From Mycobacterium sp. E2733 (lineage in GTDB: Bacteria; Actinomycetota; Actinomycetes; Mycobacteriales; Mycobacteriaceae), in contig NZ_LZJZ01000027.1 in the NCBI RefSeq assembly GCF_001667585.1, forward strand, positions 124,001 to 188,000: 64,000 nt of DNA, written 5' to 3'. Under the pieces are notes generated by a model. That model was not told the origin of the DNA. It searched no databases and was given only the letters and a program-made list of their open reading frames with translations. Each line of letters opens with the position of its first letter. The stretch's first letter is position 1. Made by a program: the position numbers and the translations under genes. Below are positions 23,990-33,004 of the stretch, one piece after another.

Positions 23990-24886
23990 TTGAGCCAAGG
24001 AGAGGCCGCGATCAGCACCGATTCCGATTTCAAGGAACTGCTTGCGACCCTTGACCTCAATCGGGTCGCCGACGACCGCTTTCTCGGGTCTCATCCCAGC
24101 AAGAACCCGATGCGGACGTTCGGCGGCCAGCTCATGGCTCAATCGTTCGTCGCCGGCAGCCGCACGCTGGTCCGCGACGACCTGCCGCCCAGCGCGCTCT
24201 CGGTGCACTTCATCAACGGCGGCGACACCGCCAAGGACATCGAATTCCACGTCACCCGGCTGCGTGACGAGCGGCGCTTCGCCAACCGGCGCGTGGACGC
24301 GGTACAGGACGGCATGCTGTTGTCCTCGGCGATGATCTCCTACATGTCCGGCGGCCGTGGCCTCGAACATGCCGTCGACCCGCCGCAGGTGGGCGAGCCG
24401 GAAACGCAGCCGCCGATCAGCGAGCTGCTCCGCGGTTACGAGCAGACGGTTCCGCACTTCGTCAACGCGCTGCAGCCGATCGAGTGGCGCTACACCAACG
24501 ACCCGGCCTGGGTGATGCGCGAGAAGGGCGACCGGCTCCCGCACAACCGGGTGTGGATGAAGGCCGGCGGCACCATGCCCGACGACCCGGTGCTGCACAC
24601 CGCGACCATGGTCTACTCCTCGGACACCACGGTCCTGGACTCGGTGATCACCACCCATGGGCTGTCGTGGGGTTTCGACCGTATCTTCGCCGCGTCCGCC
24701 AACCATTCCGTGTGGTTTCACCGGCAGGTCGACTTCGACGCCTGGGTCCTGTATTCGACCTCGTCGCCGGTGGCTGCGGATTCGCGCGGGCTGGGCACCG
24801 GTCACTTCTTCGATCGCTCCGGGCAGCTCCTCGCGACGGTGGTGCAAGAAGGGGTGCTGAAATACTTTCCGCCCGCCCGCCGATAG
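23990..24886 (+). CDS. tesB: Acyl-CoA thioesterase II (TesB family, Rv1618 homologue)
   Basis: 298 residues with the double hot-dog fold of TesB, hydrolysing acyl-CoA. The N-terminal half has MRTFGGQLMAQSF and LSVHFINGGDT; the C-terminal half has the DSVITTHGLSWGFDRIFAASANHSVWFHR region and the catalytic GLGTGHFFDRSGQLLATVVQEG end (Asp/Gln). I prefer the TTG at 23990 to the ATG at 23948, because the latter sits in a repeat and lacks a ribosome-binding site. The start is uncertain. Downstream of pykA and probably co-transcribed with it. Confidence 0.88.
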   Translation: MSQGEAAISTDSDFKELLATLDLNRVADDRFLGSHPSKNPMRTFGGQLMAQSFVAGSRTLVRDDLPPSALSVHFINGGDTAKDIEFHVTRLRDERRFANRRVDAVQDGMLLSSAMISYMSGGRGLEHAVDPPQVGEPETQPPISELLRGYEQTVPHFVNALQPIEWRYTNDPAWVMREKGDRLPHNRVWMKAGGTMPDDPVLHTATMVYSSDTTVLDSVITTHGLSWGFDRIFAASANHSVWFHRQVDFDAWVLYSTSSPVAADSRGLGTGHFFDRSGQLLATVVQEGVLKYFPPARR

Positions 24887-24922
24887 ACAGGGCGGAATAC
24901 CCGCAGGAGATCGTTGTGAAAT

Positions 24923-24938
24923 CGGCCCGTCAGGGCCG
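24923..24938 (+). terminator. Hairpin after tesB, possible terminator
   Basis: Perfect 6-bp stem CGGCCC-GTCA-GGGCCG 37 bases after the tesB stop, with a short T-run (GTTTTT) about 14 bases later. Confidence 0.4.
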
Positions 24939-25029
24939 GTGTCGCGCGTAAGTTTTTAGCTGCCGGGTATTCGGTGCAGAGGCGGCAAACAGCCGCCCAG
25001 CTGGAATTTCAGCGCATCGGGAGGTGAGT

Positions 25030-26427
25030 GTGAGCGGCCCTTTGGTCGACGTCTCCGCGAAGGCCCGCGCGCGCGAACGCGTGGTCGTCTCGGTCGATTC
25101 GCGGGCGGCCCGGTTGATCGGTGCCCTGGCGCTGTTGAGCGCCACCTGCTGGTTGGCCGAAATCCTCGTTCGCCACCACCACCACCCGGCGTGGCACTAC
25201 ACCGATCGGTTGGCCTGGTCGCTGACGGTTCTGGTCGCGGTGGCGTGGATCGCGCGCGGCATCTTCCTCGGTCGTCCCGTGACGGCCATGCACGCCGTCG
25301 CGGCGTTCTTCTTCGTGCTGGCGGGCCTGGGGCTGCACGTGCTGTCCTTCGATCTGCTAGGCGACCTGGTGATCGCGAGCTCCGGCATGGTGCTGATGTG
25401 GCCGACGTCGTCGCATCCGCGTCCAGAAGATCTGCCCCGGGTGTGGAAGTTGATCGAGGCCACCCGGGACGATCCGCTGGCGCCCTTCGCGATGCAGACC
25501 GGCAAGAGTTATCACTTCACCGCGGACGGCAGCGCGGCGCTGGCCTATCGGACGCGCCTGGGTATCGCCGTGGTCGGCGGCGACCCGATCGGTGACCAGT
25601 CCCGATTCGCCGAGCTGGTCGCCGACTTCGCCGCCATGTGTCACACCCACGGCTGGCGAATCGCGGTGGTCGGTTGCGGCGAGCGACGGCTCGAATTGTG
25701 GAGCGACGCCTCGGTGCTCGGGCAGTCGTTGCGCGCGGTGCCGATCGGGCGCGACGTGGTCGTCGACGTCTCCGGTTTCGACATGGTGGGACGTAAGTTC
25801 CGCAACCTGCGGCAGGCGGTGAAGCGTTCCCACAACTGCGGCATCACGACCGAGATCGTCGCGGAGCAGGAACTCACCGATGAGCAACTGGCCGAGCTGA
25901 CCGAGGTGGTCCGTGCGTCGAGCAAGGGGGCCCACACCGAGCGTGGATTCCACATGAACCTCGACGGTGTGCTGGAAGGCCGGTTCCCCGGCGTCCAGCT
26001 GATCGTCGCCCGGGACGCCTCGGGCAAGGTGCAGGGATTCCACCGGTACGCGACGGCGGGCGGCGGCAGCGACATCACCCTCGACGTGCCGTGGCGCCGG
26101 CGCGGAGCCCCCAACGGCATCGACGAACGGCTCAGCGTCGACATGATCATGGCCGGCAAAGAGAATGGCGCACGACGACATTCCCTCGCGTTCGCGGCGT
26201 TCCCGGAAATCTTCGACGAGAAGAATCGCAGCCGCCTCCAGCGCGTCTTCTATCGGTTGATCCATGTCCTCGACCCGCTGATCGCCCTCGAGTCGCTGTA
26301 CCGCTACGTGCGCAAGTTCCACGCGCTGGACGCCCGGCGGTATGCACTGGTGTCCCTGACTCAGATCGTCCAGTTGTTGATCGTGTTGCTGTCCCTGGAG
26401 TTCATGCCGCGCCGGCGGCATCTCTGA
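25030..26427 (+). CDS. DUF2156 membrane protein, phosphatidylglycerol lysyltransferase-like (Rv1619 homologue)
   Basis: 465 residues. The first third has several membrane segments (about 30-135). The rest is a soluble GNAT-like DUF2156 domain resembling the catalytic part of MprF/LysX lysyltransferases; blocks include FGRKFRNLRQAVKRS-type (here VGRKFRNLRQAVKRSHNCG) and ITLDVPWRRRGAPNGIDERL. It may transfer an aminoacyl or similar group to a membrane lipid, but the substrate is not known. GTG 25030 has GGGAGG 6 bases upstream; GTG 25024 is possible. The 3' end overlaps the convergent cydC by 26 bases. Confidence 0.8.
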   Translation: MSGPLVDVSAKARARERVVVSVDSRAARLIGALALLSATCWLAEILVRHHHHPAWHYTDRLAWSLTVLVAVAWIARGIFLGRPVTAMHAVAAFFFVLAGLGLHVLSFDLLGDLVIASSGMVLMWPTSSHPRPEDLPRVWKLIEATRDDPLAPFAMQTGKSYHFTADGSAALAYRTRLGIAVVGGDPIGDQSRFAELVADFAAMCHTHGWRIAVVGCGERRLELWSDASVLGQSLRAVPIGRDVVVDVSGFDMVGRKFRNLRQAVKRSHNCGITTEIVAEQELTDEQLAELTEVVRASSKGAHTERGFHMNLDGVLEGRFPGVQLIVARDASGKVQGFHRYATAGGGSDITLDVPWRRRGAPNGIDERLSVDMIMAGKENGARRHSLAFAAFPEIFDEKNRSRLQRVFYRLIHVLDPLIALESLYRYVRKFHALDARRYALVSLTQIVQLLIVLLSLEFMPRRRHL

Positions 26428-28075
26428 GCGCATCGACGCGCAGTTCGCGACAGCCAGTGTCGTTCGGTAAGTAGTGGGTGGCCACCACCACGGTCCGATC
26501 GGCGGACATCAGCGCGGAATTCGGTCCCAGCAGGTCGCGGAGTATCGGTTCGGCGTCGGCAGCGTCGAGGTGCTCGGTGGGCTCGTCAAGCAGCACGATC
26601 CGGGCAGGTGAGAGCATCGCCCGTGCCAATAGCAGCCTCCTGCGCTGACCGCCGGAAAGCGCCTGCGCACCACCGGTCAAGACCGTCGACAGGCCGTCGG
26701 GTAGACCGGCGAGCCAGGCGCCGAGCCCGACCGCGTCCAGCGCGTCGGCCAATTCGTCGTCTCGGCAGTCTCCGCGCGCCACCAGCAGGTTGTCCCGCAC
26801 GGTCGTAGCGAAGATGTGCGCGTCCTCGGCGAAAAAGCTGACGGCGCCGCGCAAGTCGTCTTCGTGGAAGTCGAGCAGGTCGGTGCCGTCGATCGTCACC
26901 CGTCCCTCCAGTGGGGGCAGCAGCCCGGCGAGCGTCATCAACAGCGTGGTCTTGCCGCACCCGCTGGCGCCGGTGACGGCCAGCCGGGCACCCGGCGGGA
27001 GGTCCAGCGTGATGCGGTTCGAGCGGCTTGCGTCGGCGTGGCCGGACCGGATGTCGGCGGACAGCGCGGCGGCGGCGGCCGGTTTCGGTGGGCATCCCGC
27101 CGGCTGCTCGGGCCGGTCCGAATGGTCGGTCGTCAGGTCGAGCAGCCGGCGCGCGGCGATGCGCGACCGCGTCAGCTGGACCGCGGCGGCCGGCAACGGT
27201 GTCATCGCCTCGAACGCGGACAGCGGCAACAACATCAGGACGGCAAGCGTGGTGGGCGCGACCGAAGGCGCCAGTCCGATACCGGCCACCACCGCGCCCA
27301 GCACGCTGGCCCCGATCGCGGCGGTGGGCACGGCCTCGGCGATGGCGGCCGGCTGGGCGGCCGCGTCGAGCGCGGCGCCCCATTCGCGTTGGCGGCGTTG
27401 CGATTCGGCGATGACGCGGGGAAGCAGGCCCGCGACGCGAAGCTCGGGCGCGTGTTCCAGGGCGATCATCGCCGACGTATCACGGTCGGAATGGTGCTGC
27501 CGGGCAAGGCTTTCCTGCCTGACCGCGGCCTTTCCCGCGAGCCGCGGCGCGACGAGTCCCGCGACCAGCAGGCAGATTGCCAGCACCGCCGCGGCCGGCG
27601 GCGAGATGGCCGCGACCACCGCGGTCGCCGCCAGCCCCAACACCGCCGCGACCCCGATCGGCACCACGGCACGCACCAGCACGTTCGCCAGCTCTTCGAC
27701 GTCCGAGCCCACTCGGGTGACGAGCTCGCCGCTGTGCAGACGGACGGCTGCCGCCGCCGGCCCGTGCGCGAGCCGGTGATAGATCTCCGCCCGGGCGGTG
27801 CCTGCCGCGCGCAGCGCGGCGTCGTGGGTGACCAGCCGCTCGCAGTAGTGCAACACCGCCCGTGAGATCGCGAAAGCGCGTACCGCGACGGCCGCGACCG
27901 ACAGGTCGAGCACCGGCGGCATCTGCCAGGCCCGCGTGATGAGCCAGGCCGATACGCCGGCCAGCGCCAGCGCGCTGCCCAGCGACAGCACGCCCAGCGT
28001 GATGGCCGCCAATAGCCGGGGGAGCTTCGGCCGCAGCAGCGGCGCGGCGGCCAGCAAGGGATCAGACTGGGGCAT
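26402..28075 (-). CDS. cydC: ABC transporter CydC, cytochrome bd assembly
   Basis: 557-residue ABC exporter half: six membrane helices (about 10-290), then an ATPase with Walker A GASGCGKTT, signature ALSGGQRRRLLL and Walker B IVLLDEPTEHLD. With CydD it forms a heterodimer needed for assembly of cytochrome bd, exporting cysteine/glutathione or handling heme in E. coli. ATG 28075 with GGAG upstream lies 14 bases inside the end of cydD, so the pair is coupled. Last gene of cydABDC. Confidence 0.92.
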   Translation of the reverse strand: MPQSDPLLAAAPLLRPKLPRLLAAITLGVLSLGSALALAGVSAWLITRAWQMPPVLDLSVAAVAVRAFAISRAVLHYCERLVTHDAALRAAGTARAEIYHRLAHGPAAAAVRLHSGELVTRVGSDVEELANVLVRAVVPIGVAAVLGLAATAVVAAISPPAAAVLAICLLVAGLVAPRLAGKAAVRQESLARQHHSDRDTSAMIALEHAPELRVAGLLPRVIAESQRRQREWGAALDAAAQPAAIAEAVPTAAIGASVLGAVVAGIGLAPSVAPTTLAVLMLLPLSAFEAMTPLPAAAVQLTRSRIAARRLLDLTTDHSDRPEQPAGCPPKPAAAAALSADIRSGHADASRSNRITLDLPPGARLAVTGASGCGKTTLLMTLAGLLPPLEGRVTIDGTDLLDFHEDDLRGAVSFFAEDAHIFATTVRDNLLVARGDCRDDELADALDAVGLGAWLAGLPDGLSTVLTGGAQALSGGQRRRLLLARAMLSPARIVLLDEPTEHLDAADAEPILRDLLGPNSALMSADRTVVVATHYLPNDTGCRELRVDALRDAAGAA

Positions 28076-29738
28076 GACGCGCTCCACTGTCGGCGCCCAC
28101 CTCCACGACGCGGTCACCGATGGCCAGAACCGGTGCTCGGTGCCCGACGACGACGACGGTCGCACCGGAGCGGGCGCGCGCAACGATGGCCCGCAACACG
28201 CGTTCCTCGGCGTGGGTATCGAGGTGCGCGGTGGGCTCGTCGAGCAGCAACACGGGCGCGGACGATCCGAGCGCTCGCGCGAGGCCGAGCCGTTGCCGCT
28301 GCCCCAGCGACAGGCCGACGCCGCCGCGGCCGAGCATCGTGTCCAGCCCGTCCGGCAGGTCGGCTAATACCCTATCGAAATCTGCCGCTGTGCAAGCCCT
28401 TTCGAGGTCGTCCAAGTCGCCGAACAGGACCAGGTTGTCCCGGACCGTGCCCGGGACGAGCGCCGGGCGCTGCGGAAGCCACGACAGCTGCCGCCACCAG
28501 GCGCCCGGATCGAGATCGGCGACGTCGATGCCCGCCACGGTGACCCGGCCCGACGACGGCAGGGTGACTCCGGTGATTGCCTGCAGGGCCGTGCTTTTGC
28601 CGGCACCGTTGCGCCCCGTCAGCACCGTCACCGAGCCCGGCTCGATCAGCGCGGTGAGGCCACGCGGCGCGTGGCCGTCGCGGCCGGCGACGCTGAGGTC
28701 GTACAGGCGGATCTCCGCGCCGCGGGCGGTGACCGTCTGCCCCTGGGTTTTCGGTGGGGAAGGCTCGCCGATCAGGCCGAAGGCCTTGTCGGCGGCGGTT
28801 CTTCCGTCTTGCGCGGCGTGGAATTCGACGCCGATGCGGCGCAGCGGCCAGTAGACATCGGGTGCCAGCAACAGCACCGTGAGGCCGGTCGCCAGCGTCA
28901 TCTCGCCGAACACCAGGCGGAGTCCGATCCCGACCGCGATCAGCGCCACGCCCAGCGTCGCCAGCAGTTCCAGCACCAGTGCCGACAGGAAGGCGATCCG
29001 GAGCGTCGCCATGGCCGAGCGGCGATGTGCGGCAGCCAGTTCGGCGATGCGGCCTTCCGGACCCCGACCGCGTCCCAGCGCCCGCAGCGTCGGGATGCCG
29101 GCGATGAGATCGAGCAACCGTCCCTGCAGCGTCGTCATGGCGGCCAGGGCGGCGGCCGACCGGTCGGCGGTTGCCAGGCCGATCAGGACCATGAAAACCG
29201 GTATGAGCGGCAGGGTGATCCCCACGATCGCCGCTGATTTCAGGTCGTAACTGGCGATGACGGCGACGGTCGCCGGGGTGAGGATCCCGGCGAGCAGCAA
29301 CGTGGGCAGGTACCCGGTGAAGTAGGGGCGCAGGCCGTCGAGGCCTCGGGTGACCACCACCGCGGCGGCATCCCGTTGGTCGGCGAGCTCACCGGGCTGG
29401 CGGGCGGTCACCGCTGTCAACACCTGACCGGACAGATCAGCGATGACCGCGCTGGCGCCGCGTTGACCCAACCGGGCCTGCAACCAGTGCGCCAGCGCGC
29501 GAATCATCCACAGCAGCAACAGGATCGACAGTGGCCCGAGCCAGGCGCGCAGGCCGTGCGCCGAGCGATCGCTGACCGCGCGGGCAACCACGCTCGCGAG
29601 CACGATCGCCGACCCGATCGCGCAGCCGGAAATCACCACTCCGCAGCACACCGTCGCGGTCAGGTAGCGGCGCAGGGCGGTCGATGCCCGCCACAGTCGC
29701 GGGTCCAGTGGGCCCCGCGCTCTTGGCCCGGGCGGCAA
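28062..29738 (-). CDS. cydD: ABC transporter CydD, cytochrome bd assembly
   Basis: About 558 residues with six membrane helices followed by an ATPase: Walker A GRNGAGKST, signature GLSLGQRQRLGLARAL, Walker B VLLLDEPTAHLD. Partner of CydC. No ATG or GTG fits the N-terminus. I placed the start at TTG 29738 (then PPGPRARGPLDPRLWRAS), 12 bases after the cydB stop; a start further in is possible. The open frame upstream of this lies inside cydB and is not coding. Confidence 0.88.
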   Translation of the reverse strand: MPPGPRARGPLDPRLWRASTALRRYLTATVCCGVVISGCAIGSAIVLASVVARAVSDRSAHGLRAWLGPLSILLLLWMIRALAHWLQARLGQRGASAVIADLSGQVLTAVTARQPGELADQRDAAAVVVTRGLDGLRPYFTGYLPTLLLAGILTPATVAVIASYDLKSAAIVGITLPLIPVFMVLIGLATADRSAAALAAMTTLQGRLLDLIAGIPTLRALGRGRGPEGRIAELAAAHRRSAMATLRIAFLSALVLELLATLGVALIAVGIGLRLVFGEMTLATGLTVLLLAPDVYWPLRRIGVEFHAAQDGRTAADKAFGLIGEPSPPKTQGQTVTARGAEIRLYDLSVAGRDGHAPRGLTALIEPGSVTVLTGRNGAGKSTALQAITGVTLPSSGRVTVAGIDVADLDPGAWWRQLSWLPQRPALVPGTVRDNLVLFGDLDDLERACTAADFDRVLADLPDGLDTMLGRGGVGLSLGQRQRLGLARALGSSAPVLLLDEPTAHLDTHAEERVLRAIVARARSGATVVVVGHRAPVLAIGDRVVEVGADSGARHAPV

Positions 29739-29749
29739 CTCGGTCGCGC

Positions 29750-30790
29750 TCAGGACACCCGCCTCGCCAGGCCGATGGACGGCGGAATGCGGTCCGCCGA
29801 GATCCGTTGCCGGAAAACCCAATACGTCCAGGCCTGGTACACCACCGTCAGCGGAGCCATGAACGCGGTCACCCACGTCATGACCTTGAGGGTGTAGGGC
29901 GTCGACGAGGCGTTGTAAATGGTCAGGCTCCACTGTTTGTTCAGCGTCGAGGGCACCAGGTTCGGGTACAGCGAGCCGAACAACAGGATCACCACCGCGA
30001 GCACGACGGTCGCCGTGCACGCGAACGCCCAGCCGTCGGAGCCGCGCCGCCACACCAGCAGCACCGCCGCCAGCTGCGCCACCACCGCGACAGCGAGCAC
30101 CAGCCAGGTCCAGTCCTTGCCGTAGGCCAGTTGCGTCCAGATCCCGAAGGCCGCAACCAGTCCGGTCACCGGAAGCGACAGCCACACCGCCAGCCGGTGG
30201 GCGTCGTCGCGGATGGCGCCGGACGTCTTCAGCGAGATGAACACCGCGCCGTAGAGCAGAAACAGGCCCGCGGTGGCCAAACCGCCCAGCACTGTGTAGA
30301 CGTTGAGCACGTCGGTGATCGACAGGTGAACCTGGCCGCGCGCGTCCACCGGGAGGCCGCGGACCAGGATGGCGAACGCCACTCCCCAGAGAATGGCCGG
30401 CAGCCACGATCCCGCGGCGATGCCGAAATCGGCCCAGCCGCGCCACCTCGTGTCGTCGATCTTCCCGCGCCATTCGATCGCCACGGCGCGCAGGATCATC
30501 CCGAACAGGATGGCCAGCAGCGGCAGATAGAGCGTGGAGAACACGGTGGCGTACCAGCCGGGGAAGGCCGCGAACATCGCTGCGCCGCCGACGATCAGCC
30601 ACACCTCGTTGCCATCCCAGATCGGACCGATGGTGTTCAAGGCCGTGCGCCGGATGGGTTCCGGCTCACCGATGCCGACGCGGGCCAGCGGTTCCATCAG
30701 CATGCCCACGCCGAAGTCGAAGCCCTCCAGAACGAAGAAACCGAGGAACAGCAACCCGATGATGCCGAACCACACCTGCTGCAGTCCCAT
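29750..30790 (-). CDS. cydB: Cytochrome bd oxidase subunit II CydB
   Basis: 346 residues, same as in M. tuberculosis. Membrane subunit with 8-9 helices; the N-terminus MGLQQVWFGIIGLLFLGFFVLEGFDFG and WDGNEVWLIVGGAAMFAAFP are diagnostic for CydB. With CydA it makes the proton-motive quinol oxidase used under low oxygen and when the cytochrome bcc-aa3 branch is blocked. It has a good ribosome-binding site (AAAGGAG) and follows cydA by 33 bp. Confidence 0.96.
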   Translation of the reverse strand: MGLQQVWFGIIGLLFLGFFVLEGFDFGVGMLMEPLARVGIGEPEPIRRTALNTIGPIWDGNEVWLIVGGAAMFAAFPGWYATVFSTLYLPLLAILFGMILRAVAIEWRGKIDDTRWRGWADFGIAAGSWLPAILWGVAFAILVRGLPVDARGQVHLSITDVLNVYTVLGGLATAGLFLLYGAVFISLKTSGAIRDDAHRLAVWLSLPVTGLVAAFGIWTQLAYGKDWTWLVLAVAVVAQLAAVLLVWRRGSDGWAFACTATVVLAVVILLFGSLYPNLVPSTLNKQWSLTIYNASSTPYTLKVMTWVTAFMAPLTVVYQAWTYWVFRQRISADRIPPSIGLARRVS

Positions 30791-30823
30791 CGGTCAGCTC
30801 CTTTCTGAGTTCGTGGTCGCGGC

Positions 30824-32296
30824 CTAATAGGCGAACGAAAGCGGCGCCACCTCGTCCTCGCCGGGAGCCGGCGGGGGAGCCGGTTCGGCATCGTGTTCCC
30901 GCGGCCCTTCGGTGATGTAGCGCTTGAGCAGGAAGAACCAGATCACCGCCAGCACGGCGTAGACGAGGGTGAAGGTGACCAGGGACGTGACGACCATGCC
31001 GGGCACATGGTGCGAGACCGCCTCATGGACGGTGAACCGAACCTGTTGGTCGCCGGTCGGATTCGGCGCGACGATCCAGGGTTGCCGCCCCATTTCGGTG
31101 AATACCCACCCGGAGATGTTCGCCAGGAACGGCGTGGGGATGGTCAGCAACGCCAGCCAGGAGAACCACCGCTGGTTGGGCACCCGGCCACCGCGGGTGA
31201 GCCACAGCGCCGCGAGGGCGAACAGAATGGGTACGGCCAGGAAGCCGATCATCGCGCGGAACGACCAGTAGGTGACAAACAGGTTGGGCCGGTAGTCGTT
31301 CGGGCCGAATCGCTGCTCGAAGTCCTGCTGGATATTGCGCACGCCCTGCAACGTCACGCCGCTGGTGCGGCCCTCGGCGAGGAACGGCAGCACGTAGGGG
31401 ACCTCGAGCACCCGGGTGACGCTGTCACAATTGTTGTGCGTGCCGACGGTGAGGATCGAGAAGTCCGGGTCGGTTTCGGTGCCACACAACGACTCCGCCG
31501 ACGCCATCTTCATCGGTTGCTGGACGAACATCAGCTTGCCCTGACGGTCACCGGTGAAGAACAGGCCGACGGCCGCGAGCAGCACCACCCAGCACCCCAG
31601 GATGGCGGCAGGCCGAAACATGCTGCGCGCATCCGATTCCGCGGCCGGGGAGGCGGTGGTCGGGCGGCGGGAACGGACCAGGAACCACGCGCTGACGGCC
31701 GCGACGAACGTCGCAGCCGTCAGCAACGCGCCGGCGACCGTGTGGGTAAACGCCCACCGCGCAGTGTTATTGCCCAGCAGCGCGGTGATGCTGTCGAGCT
31801 CGGCACGACGCGTCGCGGGGTTGTAGTGCGCGCCAACGGGATGCTGCATGAACGAGTTCGCCACGATGATGAAGAAGGCGGACACGTTGACACCGATCGC
31901 GACGATCCAGATGCAGGCCAGGTGAATCAGCTTCGGCAGCCGGCCCCACCCGAAGATCCACAACCCGATGAAGGTGGACTCGAAGAAGAAGGCGAACAAG
32001 CCCTCCATCGCCAGCGGCGCGCCGAAGATGTCGCCGACGAACCGCGAATACTCGCTCCAGTTCATGCCGAACTGAAATTCCTGGACGATTCCCGTCGCCA
32101 CGCCGATGGCGAAGTTGATCAGGAACAACTTGCCGAAGAACTTGGTGAGCCGGTACCACGCGGTGTTATCCGTGACCACCCACACCGTCTGCATGACCGC
32201 GAGCAGGGGTGCCAAACCGATGGTGAGCGGCACGAAGATGAAGTGGTAGACGGTAGTAATACCGAACTGCCACCGCGAAATATCGACGACATTCAT
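30824..32296 (-). CDS. cydA: Cytochrome bd oxidase subunit I CydA
   Basis: 490 residues, quinol-oxidising subunit carrying hemes b558, b595 and d. Heme ligands His18 (TTVYHF), His185 (WAFTHT) and a Met near 391 (VFTEMGRQPW) are visible, as are Glu99/Glu107 and the GRQPW quinone-site motif. The periplasmic Q loop looks like the short form. First gene of cydABDC. The upstream region has a palindrome overlapping a likely -10 element, so expression is probably controlled there. Confidence 0.96.
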   Translation of the reverse strand: MNVVDISRWQFGITTVYHFIFVPLTIGLAPLLAVMQTVWVVTDNTAWYRLTKFFGKLFLINFAIGVATGIVQEFQFGMNWSEYSRFVGDIFGAPLAMEGLFAFFFESTFIGLWIFGWGRLPKLIHLACIWIVAIGVNVSAFFIIVANSFMQHPVGAHYNPATRRAELDSITALLGNNTARWAFTHTVAGALLTAATFVAAVSAWFLVRSRRPTTASPAAESDARSMFRPAAILGCWVVLLAAVGLFFTGDRQGKLMFVQQPMKMASAESLCGTETDPDFSILTVGTHNNCDSVTRVLEVPYVLPFLAEGRTSGVTLQGVRNIQQDFEQRFGPNDYRPNLFVTYWSFRAMIGFLAVPILFALAALWLTRGGRVPNQRWFSWLALLTIPTPFLANISGWVFTEMGRQPWIVAPNPTGDQQVRFTVHEAVSHHVPGMVVTSLVTFTLVYAVLAVIWFFLLKRYITEGPREHDAEPAPPPAPGEDEVAPLSFAY

Positions 32297-32333
32297 CTGT
32301 CATCTCCCGGGACTGCGGAGCCGTACGACACGG

Positions 32334-32352
32334 CTACTACGAAGTGTAGTAG
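32334..32352 (-). promoter_or_regulatory. BlaI/CopY-like palindrome over a likely cydA -10
   Basis: Perfect inverted repeat CTACTAC-N5-GTAGTAG, 38 bases upstream of the cydA start. On the minus strand it contains TACACT (32348-32343), a good mycobacterial -10. The half-sites look like the TACTACA/TGTAGTA sites of BlaI/MecI-type repressors, but the central spacing is one base longer than the form I know. Binding is inferred. Confidence 0.5.
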
Positions 32353-32384
32353 AAGGGCCAGGGGCGGCGCTACCGAGAGCCGCC

Positions 32385-32957
32385 TCAGGGGGTGAGGGTC
32401 TTCGAAGCCTTCCGGATGCCGAAGGACGACACGATTTCGAAGATGCCGAGGACCACGAACCAGACCCCGACCACGAGCGCCAGCGTGACAATCGATTCGA
32501 GCGGCGACGCGAGGACGACGATGCCGGCGAGCAGACTGATGACACCGATGAAGATCGCCCATCCCCGCCCCGGCAAGTGCGGGTCTTGGATGGCCGAAAC
32601 CGTCGTGGCGACGCCGCGGAAGATGAATCCGATGCCAATCCAGATGGCCAGCAACAGGATTGCGTTGCCGAAATGGCGAAATGCCAAGATTGCCAGGATC
32701 AGCGATGCCGCCCCGCTGATGAACAACAGGATCCGGCTGCCCGCCGAGACGTGCAGACTGAACGCGAAGATCACCTGCGCAATACCGGTGATCAACAGGT
32801 AGGCGCCGAAGAAGATGGCGGCAACGAGGATGGTTCTTCCGGGCCAAGCCAGGATCAGGACGCCGAGGGCCAGCGACAGAAATCCCGACAACAGGGTCGA
32901 TTTCCACAGATGCGGCAACAAACTTGGAGCAGGGGGAGATCCAGGTGTGGTTTGCAT
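32385..32957 (-). CDS. HdeD-family (DUF308) membrane protein, Rv1624c homologue
   Basis: 190 residues with six closely packed membrane helices arranged as three hairpins, the HdeD/DUF308 pattern (repeats such as SLALGVLILAWPGRTI and SLLAGIVVLASPLESI). The E. coli relative HdeD is linked to acid resistance, but the function here is unknown. ATG 32957 was chosen over an upstream in-frame ATG for its fit with family length. It lies between cya and cydA, 88 bp from cydA, on the same strand. Confidence 0.8.
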   Translation of the reverse strand: MQTTPGSPPAPSLLPHLWKSTLLSGFLSLALGVLILAWPGRTILVAAIFFGAYLLITGIAQVIFAFSLHVSAGSRILLFISGAASLILAILAFRHFGNAILLLAIWIGIGFIFRGVATTVSAIQDPHLPGRGWAIFIGVISLLAGIVVLASPLESIVTLALVVGVWFVVLGIFEIVSSFGIRKASKTLTP

Positions 32958-33004
32958 GGCCGCAGTCTGACACAAACGGCGCCTTGGGTATAGGGCACTT
33001 CGGG

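Noticed and set aside
29739..30602. Extension of cydD to 846 codons
   Set aside because: The added part is a frame-shifted shadow of cydB, low-complexity and without membrane helices.
32385..32973. Alternative minus frame of 226 codons over the HdeD-like gene
   Set aside because: The 190-codon frame has six clean membrane helices; the other has none.
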